Shown in pieces: positions 1 through 6,583 of a DNA stretch of 9,878 nt. Source of the DNA: Pseudomonadota bacterium (GTDB lineage Bacteria; Pseudomonadota; Gammaproteobacteria; Acidiferrobacterales; Acidiferrobacteraceae); NCBI GenBank assembly GCA_021797365.1, contig JAJZZU010000071.1, positions 1 to 9,878 on the forward strand, in the 5' to 3' direction. The notes under the pieces were generated by a model. The model made no database searches, was not told the origin of the DNA, and worked only from the letters and a program-made list of their open reading frames with translations. Within the stretch, counting starts at the first letter, position 1; every line of letters begins with the position of its first letter. A program made the translations under genes and the position numbers.

Positions 1-219
1 CTGAAAAAACCTAGGGAAGCGGCGCGAGGCCGCACACCATCGGCACCCCAAAGGCGGCGATGGTCATGACGGGATTAGGGTAACGACTGACGGAGGTCGG
101 AAGGTGCGGACTACGGTGATATCGACAACACTACAGACATTAGCCATCCTGAGTGGCCATTATGCGGCCAAAGGCCCCCTTTGCGCAATGGGGGGGATGT
201 GCCCTTTGCAGGACGCTCG
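1..219. other. Left-edge non-coding stretch
   Basis: I see no convincing gene here. Plus-strand frame 1 is open from the window edge to a TGA at 67-69 and would give a basic 22-residue tail, so the end of a neighbouring plus-strand gene is possible but unsupported. There is a 7-bp inverted repeat (36-42 with 58-64), a 5-bp one with a 7-nt loop around 154-170 (TGGCC/GGCCA) and a stronger GC palindrome at 175-194, listed separately. No tRNA-like or riboswitch-like fold stood out by eye. Confidence 0.4.
175..194 (-). terminator. GC-rich palindrome, possible terminator of the methyltransferase unit
   Basis: The sequence reads CCCCC-T-TTGCGCAA-T-GGGGG, an almost perfect palindrome with a single T/T mismatch per arm. 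It lies 25 nt downstream of the stop codon of the minus-strand exported-protein gene. On the minus strand it is followed only by CCTTTGG rather than a real T-run, so an intrinsic terminator is possible but weak. A palindromic protein-binding site is the alternative. Confidence 0.3.
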
Positions 220-774
220 CTAAAACGCGCCGCTGTGCGCCATGGCATGCCTCTGCTCGGCCTTCATGCGCAGTAGGGTCACGCGATTTTCGATGACCAT
301 ATAGGTCGTCGGGTTCGGCCAGCGCCGCTTGACGATGATCTCGAAGCCATGCGGCAGATCCCAGCGCGCCCGCGCCCGGCCGATGGAGGACTGCCCGCTC
401 ATGTGGGTCGGCGGCCCGTACTTGGCGGTCACCATCTTCATCACCTCGCGGAAATGCCGGGTGCTGATGAAGCTTGGGAACGTGTAGACCGCCTTGACGA
501 AGCGCCCGCCACGGGTGTAGCTCACGGCGAGCTTGCTGGCGTGCTTCAGGACCCCGTTGACCTCATAGAGGTCGTACCACCGATGTCGGCCGTGGGGGGC
601 GAGGGTCATATGGGCGTGGGTCAGCGCGCGCGTGAGCATGGCGCGAGTGGCGGTCTGCAGCAATACGCCAAAAAGCGCGGGCCGCGGGGGCACGGGATGG
701 GCCGCCCCCGCCACGAGTACGCCCAGCACCGCCACCCCCAAGATGCGACGCCAACCCCGCGCCCTCGCCGGCAT
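220..774 (-). CDS. Small exported protein of unknown function
   Basis: I do not recognise the family. The 184-aa product begins with a basic n-region (residues 1-10, five Arg) and a hydrophobic stretch (11-24), with a plausible signal-peptidase site around A24-A25. It is therefore probably periplasmic or secreted. The mature part is basic and mixed alpha/beta in look. It contains a KYGPP turn near residue 118, W138, a FEIIVKRRW strand and a TTYMVIENRV strand near 157, a pattern seen in small periplasmic proteins without assigned function. The ATG at 774 comes 2 nt after the methyltransferase stop codon (TAA-CC-ATG), so the two are almost certainly co-transcribed. An in-frame ATG at 792, overlapping the upstream gene by 16 nt and preceded by GGTGGA, is an equally possible start and adds six residues. 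Neither start has a strong ribosome binding site. Stop is TAG. Confidence 0.7.
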   Translation of the reverse strand: MPARARGWRRILGVAVLGVLVAGAAHPVPPRPALFGVLLQTATRAMLTRALTHAHMTLAPHGRHRWYDLYEVNGVLKHASKLAVSYTRGGRFVKAVYTFPSFISTRHFREVMKMVTAKYGPPTHMSGQSSIGRARARWDLPHGFEIIVKRRWPNPTTYMVIENRVTLLRMKAEQRHAMAHSGAF

Positions 775-776
775 GG

Positions 777-1403
777 TTAGATCTTGCGCCATACGCTCGC
801 TATCCACCGGGCCTGCGCCACCGGCACGTCCCCGGGGCGGTAATAATGCGATACCGGCGCAAAGCCCGCCGCCGCCACGAGCGATCGCCACGAAGGCCAG
901 TCATACAAGACCGCGTAGCGCCCATCCCGATACCCCTCCTCGCCGGTGCCGCGCGGGTTCGAGGCAAAGAATACACCGTCGGCGCGCAAGGCGGCATGCA
1001 GCCGCGCCAAGACCAGCGGCAGGCTCTGGCGCGGGACATGAAACAGGGAGGCGTTGGCGTAAATGCCATCGAACCGCCCCTGCGGCAGATCCAGCTCCAA
1101 GAAATCCTGCTGCCAGACCTCGCAATTGCTGTATGCTTGAGCCATGGCCACAAAGCGACCTGCGCCTTCTACGCCGATCGCCCGATGGCCGAGCTCGGAA
1201 AAGGCCTTAAGATCGCGGCCAGGACCGCAACCGACATCGAGGATCGTCCAGGGGCCACCGGGGCCGAGCGCAGCCAGTAACGCACTCCGGTTTTGCGTCA
1301 CGTCATGGTCGCGCGTGGCCGCCCAAAATGCCGCCGCACGGTCCTCGTAATGGGCCAAGGTGGCATCGAGCAACGCCCGCAACTCCACGGAAGGTAGCGA
1401 CAT
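777..1403 (-). CDS. Class I SAM-dependent methyltransferase, substrate unknown
   Basis: A 208-aa Rossmann-fold methyltransferase (210 aa if counted from the GTG two codons upstream). Residue numbers here use the GTG start. Motif I, ILDVGCGPGRD, lies at 56-66 and should bind the methionine part of SAM. The acidic residue at the end of strand 2 is E81 (GVEGA) and should contact the ribose. A QQDF segment with D102 follows, then the motif IV region FDGIYANASLFHV at 113-125, with a final strand ending ASVWRK. The length and the N-terminal AHYEDRAAAFWAATRDHD segment fit a common family of small stand-alone proteobacterial methyltransferases with no assigned substrate. The ATG start shares its CATG with the start of the divergent barrel gene. 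No good ribosome binding site precedes either candidate start. The exported-protein gene follows after 2 nt. Confidence 0.85.
   Translation of the reverse strand: MSLPSVELRALLDATLAHYEDRAAAFWAATRDHDVTQNRSALLAALGPGGPWTILDVGCGPGRDLKAFSELGHRAIGVEGAGRFVAMAQAYSNCEVWQQDFLELDLPQGRFDGIYANASLFHVPRQSLPLVLARLHAALRADGVFFASNPRGTGEEGYRDGRYAVLYDWPSWRSLVAAAGFAPVSHYYRPGDVPVAQARWIASVWRKI
1389..1394 (+). promoter_or_regulatory. Ribosome binding site of the barrel protein gene
   Basis: GGAAGG sits 7 nt before the ATG at 1402. It favours that start over the in-frame ATG at 1477 or GTG at 1459, although the later ones would give a more standard signal peptide. The site lies inside the 5' end of the methyltransferase reading frame on the other strand. 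Confidence 0.5.
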
Positions 1404-1953
1404 GACCACAAGCTTAGACTATCCACGAACACCGCGCGATACCGACGATTCCCGACGTGTGCGCCGACACCCCTGGATGCCCCTCGCGCCGGTCTTGCTG
1501 GCGCTTCTTGTAACCGCCGCACCGCAGGCCCTGGCGCGGCGCCCCCCGTGGGCCGTGGGTGTGAATATCGGCGCCTCCCGGGCCTCCGGGGACGGCACCT
1601 CGAAGGATTTCGGACTTGCGCTCAGCTATCGGCCGCTCTCATGGCTCGGGGTGCGCGCCGGCTACGAATCCGTGACCGCCTACGAGATGACGTTGGCCGA
1701 GCTCACCGCAGACGTCTCGGTACCCTTGAGCGCGCGTCTGCGCCTCATCGGCATGGCCGGCGGCGCGCATTGGAGCGAAAGCCCCAACGGCCGGCGCGGG
1801 GCCCGCGGCTTCAATCCGCTGGTGGCCGCGGGCCTGTCCTACCGCCTGGCGCGGCCGTGGGGCGTGCGCCTCCAATACCAGTACATTATCGGCCATGGGG
1901 CGCTCACACAGAGCCTGCGAAGCGTCCTGCTCAGTATCCGCTACCGCCTGTAG
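1402..1953 (+). CDS. Small outer-membrane beta-barrel protein
   Basis: A 183-aa protein with a hydrophobic export segment (residues 26-45, ending AAPQALA) followed by alternating amphipathic beta strands. The pairs LALSYRPLSWLGVRAGYES (72-90) and VAAGLSYRLARPWGVRLQYQ (141-160) match the strand-turn-strand pattern of OmpA-like eight-stranded barrels (the Pfam OMP_b-brl type). The chain ends in a strand SVLLSIRYRL, with an aromatic at the antepenultimate position but Leu rather than Phe/Trp at the very end. About 135 mature residues suits an eight-stranded barrel. Function is unknown. The chosen start gives an unusually long basic n-region of about 25 residues. A GTG at 1459 would give a compact signal peptide beginning RRHPW after the initiator, but it lacks a clear ribosome binding site. 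The gene converges on opgG with only 11 nt between the stop codons. Confidence 0.75.
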   Translation: MTTSLDYPRTPRDTDDSRRVRRHPWMPLAPVLLALLVTAAPQALARRPPWAVGVNIGASRASGDGTSKDFGLALSYRPLSWLGVRAGYESVTAYEMTLAELTADVSVPLSARLRLIGMAGGAHWSESPNGRRGARGFNPLVAAGLSYRLARPWGVRLQYQYIIGHGALTQSLRSVLLSIRYRL

Positions 1954-1954
1954 G

Positions 1955-1977
1955 GGCCGACCGCTCAGCCGGTGGCC
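1955..1977. terminator. Hairpin between the convergent barrel and opgG genes
   Basis: GGCC-g-ACCG-ctcagc-CGGT-GGCC can fold into an 8-bp stem with one bulged G, just after the barrel stop codon (1951-1953) and covering the opgG stop codon (1965-1967). There is no T-run on either strand, so it is at most a weak bidirectional terminator or an RNA 3'-end stabiliser. Confidence 0.25.
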
Positions 1978-3716
1978 GGCAGGGCGTTCGCCCAGGTCTC
2001 GGTCACGCGCTCGCCGCCGTGCACGAGCGCGGCATGGATGGTGACCGGTGCCGAACCCGTGCGCACGACCCCAAACTGCATGCGGATATCGCCTGCGGCA
2101 TTGCGCGTAAGCCACGGATTGACCACGCGCGCCGGACCATAGGCATGCACCACCGGGGCGAGCGCCGCGGGACTGAGCCGCGCCAACACCGGCCCCTTAA
2201 AGTCGATGACATAGGTCTGCGTGTGGGCCGGGCGCTGCGCGCGCCGCCAGGCGGTGACATAACCGAGATGCGCGCCGCGCGGATCGTCGCCAGTCCAATT
2301 GATACGGTAATGGAAGGTCATGGGCGTAAGTGCCGGCGGCTGGTTTTTCGGTACCCAGAAGGCCGAGATGTTGTCGTTGGTCTGGGTGGTGGTCGGCAGC
2401 TCCACCAACAGCAGATGCCCGGGGCCCCAGTTGCCCTCCGGTGTCACCCAGGCGTTCGGACGCCGCTCATAATGCATGCCGTAGGCGCGATAGTCGCCGG
2501 CGCGGCGCGCCCGCTGCATGAGCCCAAAACCGCCCGGGTTCGTCTCCGGGAAGCGGTAGATGGCGATGCGCTTGGGGTCGCGCAGCGGCCACCACAGGCG
2601 CCCGTCATTGGGCAGCGCCACGGCAAGCCCGTCGGAATCGTGCGCGGAACGGATCATGGGATCGAAGCGGCGGTGACTGAACCGCCCCTGGAGGAACATG
2701 CTGGTGAGCGGCGCTATCCCCAGGCGTTGGACATGCTGGCGCTCGAACAAGACCTCTTTGACATCGACGACGGTGTCGGCGCCGGGACGCACCACGAAGC
2801 GGTAGGCGCCCGTGAGGCTCGGGCTATCGAGCAGCCCGCAAAATGCCAGATGACGGGCGCCCGGATGGGATGCGAACACCCAGAACTCCCGGAAATACGG
2901 AAATTCCTCGGCGCGGTGCGGGAGTGCCGTATCGACCGCCACTCCGCGCGCCGACAGCCCCCAGGACTGTCCGGCCCCGACCGCACGGAAGTAGCTCGCG
3001 CCCAACACCGACAGAAACTCATCGACTGGCGGACCCTTGCCAAAACCGGTGAAGGCACTGAAACCTGCCGGCGGGATGGTCTTGGGCAGGCGCGCGGCGA
3101 GCTTGGGGTCGCCGGCCACCGTGATCGGCAGCTGCGGCGTAATGCGCCGTGCGCCGGACATGATGTGGATCGTTTCCGGCCAGGTGAAGAGATAGCCGGC
3201 CGGATACAGCTGGATGTGAAACGGCGTACCGACCGGCCATCCCGGGACGCGGCCGGCATAGGAGATCTTGCTGTATTGGGAAAAATCGAGCTTACGCAGG
3301 CCCTTGGAGACCTGCGCTGGCGCCTTGTAGGGGGCGGCCGCCAGCGCCCGGGCACGCGCCACCACTTGACCGAAAAAGGCATCCGCGGCGGCCTTGGTGA
3401 TCGCCGCCGGACGCGGCGCGACCTTGGGGGCTACGCGGTGCATCGTTTGGCGCTCCTGGGCACGCAGCCGCCCGAGGCCTTGCGCAAGCTGTTGCTGCTC
3501 GCCTGCGATCTGTGCAATGGCCTGCGCGAAGGCCTGGTCGGATGTCTGGCGCTCGCGGCGCAGGGCCTTGACCGCCGCCAACGCCTGACGACCCTTCTCG
3601 TCGGCCTTCTTGGCCTCTAGTGCAACCTTGCGGACCGCCCCGGTGGTCGCACACCCGGTCAAGGCCACAGCCGCAGCGCCGATGACCATCATCGGCCAGA
3701 AACTCTGTCTACCCAC
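1965..3716 (-). CDS. opgG: OpgG/OpgD-family periplasmic glucan protein (GH186), lipoprotein form
   Basis: A 583-aa homologue of E. coli OpgG (MdoG). These periplasmic proteins are needed to make osmoregulated periplasmic glucans, and the family was later shown to act on beta-1,2-glucans (GH186). From the GTG start the protein has a lipoprotein signal with lipobox LTGC (Cys22; +2 is Ala, so outer-membrane sorting is expected). Then comes a helical, charged and Ala/Gln-rich segment (about 27-95) that looks like a coiled coil, a Pro-rich linker (96-104), and the OpgG domain (about 113-581). Family landmarks are HDSDGL (359-364), NPGGFGLMQR (393-402), AWVTPEGNWGPG (422-433), TNDNISAFW (446-454) and the terminal TETW. 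By my alignment from memory, D360 and D448 correspond to the proposed general base and general acid of E. coli OpgD, so the enzyme should be active. It follows opgH after 35 nt. The frame stays open upstream into opgH, but the GTG is chosen because of the ribosome binding site and lipobox. OpgD is the alternative name. Confidence 0.92.
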   Translation of the reverse strand: MGRQSFWPMMVIGAAAVALTGCATTGAVRKVALEAKKADEKGRQALAAVKALRRERQTSDQAFAQAIAQIAGEQQQLAQGLGRLRAQERQTMHRVAPKVAPRPAAITKAAADAFFGQVVARARALAAAPYKAPAQVSKGLRKLDFSQYSKISYAGRVPGWPVGTPFHIQLYPAGYLFTWPETIHIMSGARRITPQLPITVAGDPKLAARLPKTIPPAGFSAFTGFGKGPPVDEFLSVLGASYFRAVGAGQSWGLSARGVAVDTALPHRAEEFPYFREFWVFASHPGARHLAFCGLLDSPSLTGAYRFVVRPGADTVVDVKEVLFERQHVQRLGIAPLTSMFLQGRFSHRRFDPMIRSAHDSDGLAVALPNDGRLWWPLRDPKRIAIYRFPETNPGGFGLMQRARRAGDYRAYGMHYERRPNAWVTPEGNWGPGHLLLVELPTTTQTNDNISAFWVPKNQPPALTPMTFHYRINWTGDDPRGAHLGYVTAWRRAQRPAHTQTYVIDFKGPVLARLSPAALAPVVHAYGPARVVNPWLTRNAAGDIRMQFGVVRTGSAPVTIHAALVHGGERVTETWANALPATG

Positions 3717-3719
3717 AAT

Positions 3720-3727
3720 CCCCCCTT
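3720..3727 (-). promoter_or_regulatory. Ribosome binding site that decides the opgG start
   Basis: On the minus strand AAGGGGGG stands 3 nt before the GTG at 3716-3714. This fixes the start of the opgG homologue outside opgH and places the lipobox cysteine at residue 22, a normal distance for a lipoprotein signal. Confidence 0.65.
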
Positions 3728-3751
3728 GTATCTTGAAAACCGAGCACGACG

Positions 3752-5866
3752 CTACTGGTGCATCTGGACGACCGGCGGCGGTGTCGGCCGATCGGCCGGT
3801 GTCATGTCGTCTGGAAGCCAATACCGCGCGCGCGGCGTGCGCAAAGCCCATACCCGCCAATGCAAAGCCGCCACGCTGTCACGGTCATTCAAAAGCCGCA
3901 GCCTGTCGCTTGCGCTCAATGCCGCCGGCCCATCCTTGATGGCCGTCAGGATCAGCTGCTGGCGGCTTAGCACCATGCCCTCGTGACGGCTCTCCGTGGG
4001 GCGCAGGAGGGCGCAGTGCAGGGCGTTCACCCCCGGATCGATGATCGCCGCAAGGAAACCCCGGGCGGCGGTGCAACGCCTAAGGCCGGGCGCCGCCAGC
4101 GCCTGCCGATAGAGACGTAAAAGCGCCGGCGGATCGGTCTCCTCAGGGGTCACAAACAACCCCAGATCCCGCGCCTTGCGCCCCGGCCCCACGCGGCTTA
4201 GCCACACCGATACAGGTATGGCCACGACCCACGCGCCCATGACCGGTAGCAGCCACCAGAAATAGGACGGGCTCAAGAGGTAGACCAAGCCCCCCCAGCC
4301 GATGGCGAGCGCCGTGCCCGGACCGTGGTGGCGTGCCGCCTCCTGCCAGCCGGTGCTGGCATCGCCGCGCGCCTGCGGGCCCCATTGGGTCTTGCGCCCG
4401 ATGAGCACCGAGATCACGAACACCGTGTGAAAGAGCATGCGCACGGGCGCAAGCAACGAAGACACCAGGCTCTCGGCAAAGACCCCGGTCAGCAACCGTC
4501 CCGTCCCCCCGAAGCCGCGCGTGCGCCGGTTCACGATGGCGAGCGCGATCGCCAGGAACTTGGGGACGAACAGGATCGCGAGCGTAAACCACAACAGCAT
4601 CGCCGCCCACCCCGGGTGCCACACCGGCCACACCGGGAACAATACGTGCGCACGCGGGAAATAGCGCGGCGGGATGAGGACGTGCAGGATCACCTCGGCA
4701 GTCGACAGCAGCAAGAACGCCAGCCACAAAAGCGATGACCCGTAGGACATGATGCCGTTGGCGAACACCACGCGGTGCAGCGGCACGAAACCGCGCGCAA
4801 AGATGAGGCGCGTGTGTTGGATATTGCCCTGCGCCCAACGCCGGTCGCGCTTCAACTCGTCGAGTAAGGTCGGCGGCGTCTCCTCATAGCTGCCCTCGAG
4901 CCCCGGCTCCAGCCACACCTCCCAGCCGGCGCGCCGCAACAACGCCGCCTCGACGAAGTCATGGCTCATGATCTCGCCGCCGAACGCCCCGGTACCCGGC
5001 AGGCGCGGCAGCGCGCAGTGACGCACGAACGGCGCCACACGGATGATGGCGTTGTGACCCCAGTAATGACCCTCGCCCATGTGCCAAAAATGCAGTCCGG
5101 CCGCAAACACCGGGCCATACAAACGGCTTGCGAACTGCTGGACACGGCCAAACAGGGTGTTCTGGTGGATAGCCGCCGGCAAGGTCTGGATCAGGCCCAC
5201 GGAAGGATTATGCTCCATGAGATCCACGAGCCGTCCGAGGGCCTCACCGGTCATGAGGCTGTCGGCGTCGAGCACCACCATATAGCGGTATTGCGAGCCC
5301 CAGCGCCGGCAGAAATCCGCGATATTGCCGCTCTTGCGCTTGATATTGAGGCGTCGGCGCCGGTAGTAGATGCGCGCGTCGGCCCCCAAGCGCGCACGCA
5401 GCCCGGCCCACGCCACCTCCTCTTCCACCCAGGCGTCGGCGTCATTGCTGTCACTTAACAGAAAGAAATCGCACTGCGCGAGGCGCCCGGCGGCCTCCAG
5501 GGACCGGTACACGCTCTCGATACGCGCGCACACCGGGTGCGGGTCTTCGCGAAACACGGGGATGACGAGCGCCACGCGCGCATCGCCTGTAGTGGCGACC
5601 GGCACCTTCAGGCGCGAGCGCCTGCGAAACAGCAACAACAGTGCGCCGGCAAGTGAGATCCAAAGCCCGATCGATATCCATCCGAACAGGCAGCCGAAGA
5701 CCACCGCCAGGGCATCATTCAAGACCGTAAAGCCCGGGTGCGGAAGGACCTCGAGCAGGAACTCGCCGGCCACGACGCCTGGCACCAACACCAGTAAGGC
5801 CAACAACAGTCCCCGCCACACCCCCCCGTAACGCGATGCGGGCCCGCGCCGTGGACCGCTGCTCAT
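3752..5866 (-). CDS. opgH: Glucan glucosyltransferase OpgH (MdoH), short N-terminus
   Basis: A 704-aa inner-membrane processive family 2 glucosyltransferase. It uses UDP-glucose on the cytoplasmic side to build the linear beta-1,2-glucan backbone of OPGs and is thought to move it across the membrane. Two N-terminal membrane segments (about 19-40 and 52-80) precede the catalytic domain. The catalytic domain shows ALVIPVFRED (99-108), LLSDSND (136-142), KRKSGNIADFCRRWGSQY (176-193), the DxD motif D200-A-D202, HYWGHNAIIRV (267-277), SHDFVEAA (301-308) and the RRWAQGN acceptor motif (342-348). Further membrane segments follow at about 375-397, 418-444, 467-489 and 517-557, then a cytoplasmic tail. 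The E. coli protein is 847 aa; about 138 residues of cytoplasmic N-terminus are missing here, while the rest aligns. The ATG at 5866 overlaps the stop codon of the upstream gene as ATGA, which implies translational coupling. opgG follows. Confidence 0.95.
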   Translation of the reverse strand: MSSGPRRGPASRYGGVWRGLLLALLVLVPGVVAGEFLLEVLPHPGFTVLNDALAVVFGCLFGWISIGLWISLAGALLLLFRRRSRLKVPVATTGDARVALVIPVFREDPHPVCARIESVYRSLEAAGRLAQCDFFLLSDSNDADAWVEEEVAWAGLRARLGADARIYYRRRRLNIKRKSGNIADFCRRWGSQYRYMVVLDADSLMTGEALGRLVDLMEHNPSVGLIQTLPAAIHQNTLFGRVQQFASRLYGPVFAAGLHFWHMGEGHYWGHNAIIRVAPFVRHCALPRLPGTGAFGGEIMSHDFVEAALLRRAGWEVWLEPGLEGSYEETPPTLLDELKRDRRWAQGNIQHTRLIFARGFVPLHRVVFANGIMSYGSSLLWLAFLLLSTAEVILHVLIPPRYFPRAHVLFPVWPVWHPGWAAMLLWFTLAILFVPKFLAIALAIVNRRTRGFGGTGRLLTGVFAESLVSSLLAPVRMLFHTVFVISVLIGRKTQWGPQARGDASTGWQEAARHHGPGTALAIGWGGLVYLLSPSYFWWLLPVMGAWVVAIPVSVWLSRVGPGRKARDLGLFVTPEETDPPALLRLYRQALAAPGLRRCTAARGFLAAIIDPGVNALHCALLRPTESRHEGMVLSRQQLILTAIKDGPAALSASDRLRLLNDRDSVAALHWRVWALRTPRARYWLPDDMTPADRPTPPPVVQMHQ

Positions 5867-6195
5867 GAACGCACTCGCTCTGACGCCATCGACTGGCGCG
5901 TGAGCGGGGGCGTGAGCGGCAGGGTAGCGAGCCTCGCGGGCTCGGCATGCAACCATACGGACAGGCGCGCGAGCGCCGCGCACTCCGGGTCATCGGTAAC
6001 CTGCGGGGCTTGCGATGCGAGCTCCGCGACCAGCATGGCGCGTAACCGCGTGAACGCCTCGCCGCCGCTCGCGGCGCCCTCGCAGGCCTGCTGCACCCAG
6101 GCCTCGGCGCGCGCCGCATCGAACCCGAGGATCGCGAGATAGGCGCGCACCCGCGTACGGATCTCCGCGGGTTCGACCACGTCGAGCGGCATCAT
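5863..6195 (-). CDS. 110-aa protein of unknown function coupled to opgH
   Basis: I do not recognise this family. The product is about 110 aa, alpha-helical in look, Ala/Arg/Glu-rich, with no signal peptide or membrane segment, so it is probably cytoplasmic. Visible helices include AEIRTRVRAYLAILGFDAAR, EAWVQQACEGA and FTRLRAMLVAELASQ; the C-terminus is Pro/Thr/Arg-rich. Its TGA overlaps the opgH ATG (ATGA). The start at 6195 (ATG-ATG, first or second) is chosen because AGGCGGG stands 5 nt before it. The frame is open further upstream to 6453, and an ATG at 6276 would add 27 residues with a weaker site. Its place and cytoplasmic character suggest a role with OpgH, perhaps replacing the cytoplasmic N-terminal region that this OpgH lacks. 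That is inference; I see no clear sequence match to that region. Confidence 0.7.
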   Translation of the reverse strand: MMPLDVVEPAEIRTRVRAYLAILGFDAARAEAWVQQACEGAASGGEAFTRLRAMLVAELASQAPQVTDDPECAALARLSVWLHAEPARLATLPLTPPLTRQSMASERVRS

Positions 6196-6406
6196 ACGCA
6201 CCCGCCTATGCGTTCGCTCGTCTCCTGTCACGCCATCCCCTTCATCACATCCGCCCTTGCACCCGCGCCTTGCCATGACGACTTTGCCTGCCCGCACCCC
6301 GTTAAGTCCATAGGGCCCCCCGGAAGTTCCGTACGCCGGACCGAGCCATGGCGAGATTGTGCCAAGCCCGCCGCCGCACCGGTCTCCGACCAAGGCCGCC
6401 CCCTCC

Positions 6407-6415
6407 ATTATCCCA
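6407..6415 (-). promoter_or_regulatory. Possible extended -10 promoter of the opg operon
   Basis: On the minus strand TGGGATAAT matches the extended -10 pattern TGnTATAAT at five of six core positions. No good -35 lies 16-18 bp upstream (closest AGTTCT/GTTCTG), which an extended -10 can tolerate. It would give a leader of roughly 200 nt before the 110-aa gene. Confidence 0.3.
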
Positions 6416-6468
6416 GTTGCAAGGCCCGCAGAACTAGCGTAGCGTATCCCCATTGCAGCTGCTCTTTA

Positions 6469-6497
6469 GGACGTTACACGAACGGACGTTACACGAA
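6469..6497 (+). repeat. 14-bp tandem direct repeat upstream of the cold-shock gene
   Basis: GGACGTTACACGAA occurs at 6469-6482 and again, identically, at 6484-6497, one base apart (period 15). It lies 97-125 nt before the csp start codon. A recent slippage duplication or a pair of recognition sites in the promoter or 5' leader are both possible. The unit loosely resembles the cold-box sequence of E. coli cspA (TGACGTACAGA) if two single-base insertions are allowed. Confidence 0.9.
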
Positions 6498-6579
6498 GTT
6501 TTACTCGGCAATTTCCCGTATATCTCCTTCGATCCTGCAATTATACCCGGATAACGGGGATCAGTTCTTCATACACATC

Positions 6580-6583
6580 GAGG
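6580..6583 (+). promoter_or_regulatory. Ribosome binding site of the cold-shock gene
   Basis: GAGG lies 10 nt before the ATG at 6594. The spacing is slightly long but acceptable, and the protein start is fixed by family length in any case. Confidence 0.5.

Noticed and set aside
1..69. Possible C-terminal end of a plus-strand gene running in from the left edge
   Set aside because: The frame is open for only 22 codons with a low-complexity basic translation, too little to support a gene.
1548..3620. A 690-codon open frame on the plus strand antisense to opgG
   Set aside because: High GC leaves few stop codons opposite a real gene. The translation is Arg/Gly/His-rich with no domain, while the minus strand encodes an unmistakable OpgG.
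3717..3860. Longer opgG frame starting inside opgH (ATG at 3860)
   Set aside because: It would bury the lipoprotein signal 48 residues inside the protein. The GTG at 3716 has a strong ribosome binding site and normal signal length.
5867..5983. Longer opgH frame starting at 5983
   Set aside because: The extra 39 residues are antisense-like, Arg/Ala-rich sequence overlapping the small gene, and the ATGA overlap at 5866 is the standard coupled start.
6196..6453. Upstream extension of the 110-aa gene (open frame back to 6453)
   Set aside because: The extra residues are Gly-rich and low in structure, cover the likely operon promoter, and a ribosome binding site sits in front of the ATG at 6195. 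The ATG at 6276 remains a minor alternative.
6499..6550. Sigma-70-like boxes close to the csp gene (TATATC near 6519, AATTAT near 6539)
   Set aside because: Neither has a recognisable -35 at 16-18 bp, and the A/T-rich leader makes such matches likely by chance.
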